Positions 4,110 through 5,781 of a stretch of 5,781 nt of DNA are shown here, piece by piece. The stretch is from an uncultured Alphaproteobacteria bacterium. Lineage in GTDB: Bacteria > Pseudomonadota > Alphaproteobacteria > CAAHEQ01 > UBA3637. The position numbers and the translations under genes were made by a program. Location of the stretch: NCBI GenBank assembly GCA_944391545.1, contig CALXTZ010000085.1:1-5781 (forward strand), given 5' to 3'. Position 1 is the stretch's first letter; every line of letters begins with the position of its first letter. Below the pieces are notes generated by a model. That model saw only the letters and a list, made by a program, of their open reading frames with translations. It searched no databases and was not told the origin of the DNA.

Positions 4110-5781
4110 ATTGACAGGTTTGAGTATTTTCATTCCAGGTATATCCACTTTCGCAACAAATTTTAGCATTGAATTGATTTGTATGCGTTGTTCCAGAGCA
4201 GATGCAATCTAAGACTTCAGCATTGTTTTTACAAGCAGTCTTACAAAACCCGCCCTCATCAGCTACTTGTCCATCTGGACAGTCAATCAGTGTACAGCCG
4301 CCATTTGTAAATGTATGACCAGGAGCACAACAATAATCACCAACAGAGGCAGAAGGATTAGTATCGCATGTACAGTCTGGCGTCACTGGATATCCGTAAA
4401 CACATTTTCCGTTGCTGGAGCATTCTGGTAGATAAACAATTTCACAATTCGTACCATCTAGTTGACAAATAGCTCCACAAGCTTGTCCATTATAATAACA
4501 TCGTGTCTGATAAGTACTTGTTCCAGGAATACAGCTAATTCCATTTGAATTGAGACAACCTCCATAATTGATTATAGGAATATAAGTAAAAGAAGTTCCA
4601 TTAGGACAATTATTAGAGCATAAGCCATCATAACAAGAGGCAAATTGATCGTTTAGACATCTATCACCGCATTTTTTTATCTTTTGATTATCAAAATAAC
4701 AGATTGCAGAACTATCGCAATAAATACCATCCTTCATACACATTTGACTGATAGGGTCATATTGTGCATTGTCTAAACACATATTGAGTTCACATCCTTT
4801 ACAATTGAGAGGATCGTCACAAGATGCATTACACATTATTCCATTAATAAAACACTTCCATTTTGTTCGTTCATCATTAGCGAGGATACAATGTAATTGT
4901 TCATTAAATGTGCATCCTTTCCAATAGTATGCTACTTTCTGTTCAAAAATAGCATTGTATGCCATACATGGATTTTCATAACAAGAACCTTCTGTACATT
5001 TTCCAAATATATTAAACGCATTACAACAGTCATAACCGTTATCTCTACAACGCCAGTAAGAGAAAGATTGATTCTCATTACTCATAGGGAAACAAAGTCT
5101 ATCTTCAACTTGACAACCACCCCAAGTAGAAGTGACAACATATGAAGAACTTGAAATATTGTTGCAATAATCAGGATTGCAGGTTCCCCATCGACAAAAA
5201 CTACCATCATTTTTACAATGTTGTCCGCACAATTTCCCATTGATGAAACAGTCGAAGGTTAATCCAGTTGTTCCATCTCTGCATTCAAAACTTTGGCATT
5301 GCCCTTCGATATAGATATATCCTTCGGGGCAAGCACAAGTATCAGCATTCGTGCCTTCAATGCACGTACAGGCACAAGTATCTGGGTCTCGGGAGCCAGT
5401 CATTCCAGAACCACTGCATTGAGGATGACATGTCCCACCACACATATCATAATCTTTGTCACATTCACATGAACAGGTTGTCGTATTCCAAGTTGCATTT
5501 TCCGGACATTCTTGAGGTTCACAAACACAATCACAAGTGACAGGGTCTCTTATAAAACCTTCTTGACAAGTCGTATAACAACTACCTAGACACTCCGTAT
5601 ATCCAGAAGCACATTGACAAACCTTTGACCTGCAAACTTCTTTGGGCCCGCACAAATTATCATTGTCTTGGCAGGTTCCGCTTTCGCAACTTTGACAGCC
5701 GGAACAATTACAATCAATCGGATCAACACCGCTTGACGGTTTTCCGACGGACAAACCGTCATAAGAAAAGACAAACGTGTT
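4108..5781 (-). CDS. Cysteine-rich repeat protein, probably exported; 5' end beyond window
   Basis: I do not recognise a named family. The frame is open to the right edge, so 557 residues of the C-terminal part are visible and the true start is missing. A TTG at 5754 can be read as a start, but the frame continues upstream without a stop. About 80 residues are cysteine (roughly 14%), spaced as in EGF-like, disulfide-knotted modules. Numbering residue 1 at the 5754 codon, the layout is a CxCxxCxxC opening (15-23), two 50-residue repeats (48-131), five units of about 60 residues (153-451), and two C-terminal units (461-547). No membrane segment, sortase motif or catalytic motif is visible. Such density makes sense only outside the cytoplasm, so a signal or pilin-like leader upstream is expected (inference). 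GC content falls from about 50% near the right edge to about 33% in the middle repeats, lower than in rnhA or infC. A surface or secreted structural role is plausible; metal binding is an alternative. Confidence 0.65.
   Translation of the reverse strand, partial: NTFVFSYDGLSVGKPSSGVDPIDCNCSGCQSCESGTCQDNDNLCGPKEVCRSKVCQCASGYTECLGSCYTTCQEGFIRDPVTCDCVCEPQECPENATWNTTTCSCECDKDYDMCGGTCHPQCSGSGMTGSRDPDTCACTCIEGTNADTCACPEGYIYIEGQCQSFECRDGTTGLTFDCFINGKLCGQHCKNDGSFCRWGTCNPDYCNNISSSSYVVTSTWGGCQVEDRLCFPMSNENQSFSYWRCRDNGYDCCNAFNIFGKCTEGSCYENPCMAYNAIFEQKVAYYWKGCTFNEQLHCILANDERTKWKCFINGIMCNASCDDPLNCKGCELNMCLDNAQYDPISQMCMKDGIYCDSSAICYFDNQKIKKCGDRCLNDQFASCYDGLCSNNCPNGTSFTYIPIINYGGCLNSNGISCIPGTSTYQTRCYYNGQACGAICQLDGTNCEIVYLPECSSNGKCVYGYPVTPDCTCDTNPSASVGDYCCAPGHTFTNGGCTLIDCPDGQVADEGGFCKTACKNNAEVLDCICSGTTHTNQFNAKICCESGYTWNENTQTCQ
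4114..4374 (-). repeat. Two C-terminal Cys-rich coding repeats
   Basis: The units at 4294-4374 and 4114-4206 share DCxC, then about 11-14 residues, then a CC pair, then xxG[HY]T[FW]xN and a closing Cys. They are 56 residues apart and joined by a segment with CPDGQVADEGGFC. Confidence 0.6.
4402..5298 (-). repeat. Five central Cys-rich coding repeats, about 58-67 residues each
   Basis: Copies begin at cysteines encoded near 5298, 5115, 4914, 4740 and 4557, spaced 61, 67, 58 and 61 residues. The clearest pattern is C-x(4-7)-C-x(10-14)-C-[FY]-x-N-G-x-x-C-x3-C-x-x-D-x(2-3)-C, then one or two more Cys. Landmarks are CFINGKLC, CFINGIMC and CYYNGQAC, and WGGC, WKGC or YGGC at three copy starts. Copies two and four are the most divergent. 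Confidence 0.65.
5362..5613 (-). repeat. Two N-terminal Cys-rich coding repeats, 50-residue period
   Basis: Two protein-level copies are visible (5521-5613 and 5362-5463). Both follow C-x6-C-x3-C-x3-C-x(10-13)-C-x-C-x-C. They share a Gly/Asp-Tyr before the second Cys, a GSC/GTC turn, and an RDPxTC motif before the closing CxCxC. The first cysteines are 50 residues apart. Confidence 0.7.

Noticed and set aside
4111..4116. TTGACA that looks like a plus-strand -35 box
   Set aside because: No -10 box lies at a fitting distance, and the bases are the coding sequence for the last residues (Thr-Cys-Gln end) of the Cys-rich protein.
4402..5298. Central repeats considered as a CRISPR array or DNA tandem repeat
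   Set aside because: The similarity is at the protein level, with variable unit lengths and poor DNA identity; there are no short identical repeats with unique spacers.
5268..5540. Plus-strand open frame of 90 codons rich in His and Tyr
   Set aside because: It is antisense to the Cys-rich repeats. Its odd composition follows from complementing Cys codons, and it has no ribosome binding site.

Overview
The window looks like a piece of an AT-rich (about 40% GC by eye) bacterial chromosome, most likely from a host-associated or anaerobic alphaproteobacterium. That placement is an inference. It rests on the style of the small NrdD-like protein (CEVWTRVMGYFRP core), the alphaproteobacterial look of RNase HI and IF-3, and infC standing alone without rpmI-rplT behind it. 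I cannot name the genus.

Layout from left to right. Positions 1-175 are non-coding at the edge and hold a run of 12 G. Next is a 58-residue free-standing glycyl-radical-type NrdD domain protein (233-409, +) with its own promoter and Shine-Dalgarno site. It shares a two-way terminator (432-461) with a convergent XRE-family repressor-like gene (483-830, -). A 338-base gene-free stretch (831-1168) separates this regulator from the divergent rnhA (1169-1609, +). That stretch holds a long, nearly perfect palindrome (911-949) and repeated ACTTT/AAAGT half-sites, which are candidate operators for the XRE protein. rnhA overlaps tail-to-tail by 26 bases with a divergent DsbD/ScsB-like membrane protein gene (1584-3425, -). 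Back to back with that gene is infC (3529-4080, +), which must start on a non-canonical codon, most probably ATA. infC and a very cysteine-rich protein gene (4108-5781, -, its 5' end beyond the window) converge on one strong two-way terminator (4081-4109).

The genes do not form one operon. rnhA and infC are housekeeping genes for RNA:DNA hybrid removal and translation initiation. The DsbD-like protein belongs to periplasmic thiol-disulfide chemistry. The cysteine-rich protein has about 80 Cys in 557 visible residues and is probably exported; it would be an obvious client of such chemistry, but that link is only inferred. The points most worth a second look are the three distinct internal repeat families of the cysteine-rich protein, the DsbD homologue that seems to have lost the usual membrane-embedded cysteine motifs, its apparently leaderless transcript, the stand-alone glycyl-radical domain, and the infC start with its upstream hairpin.
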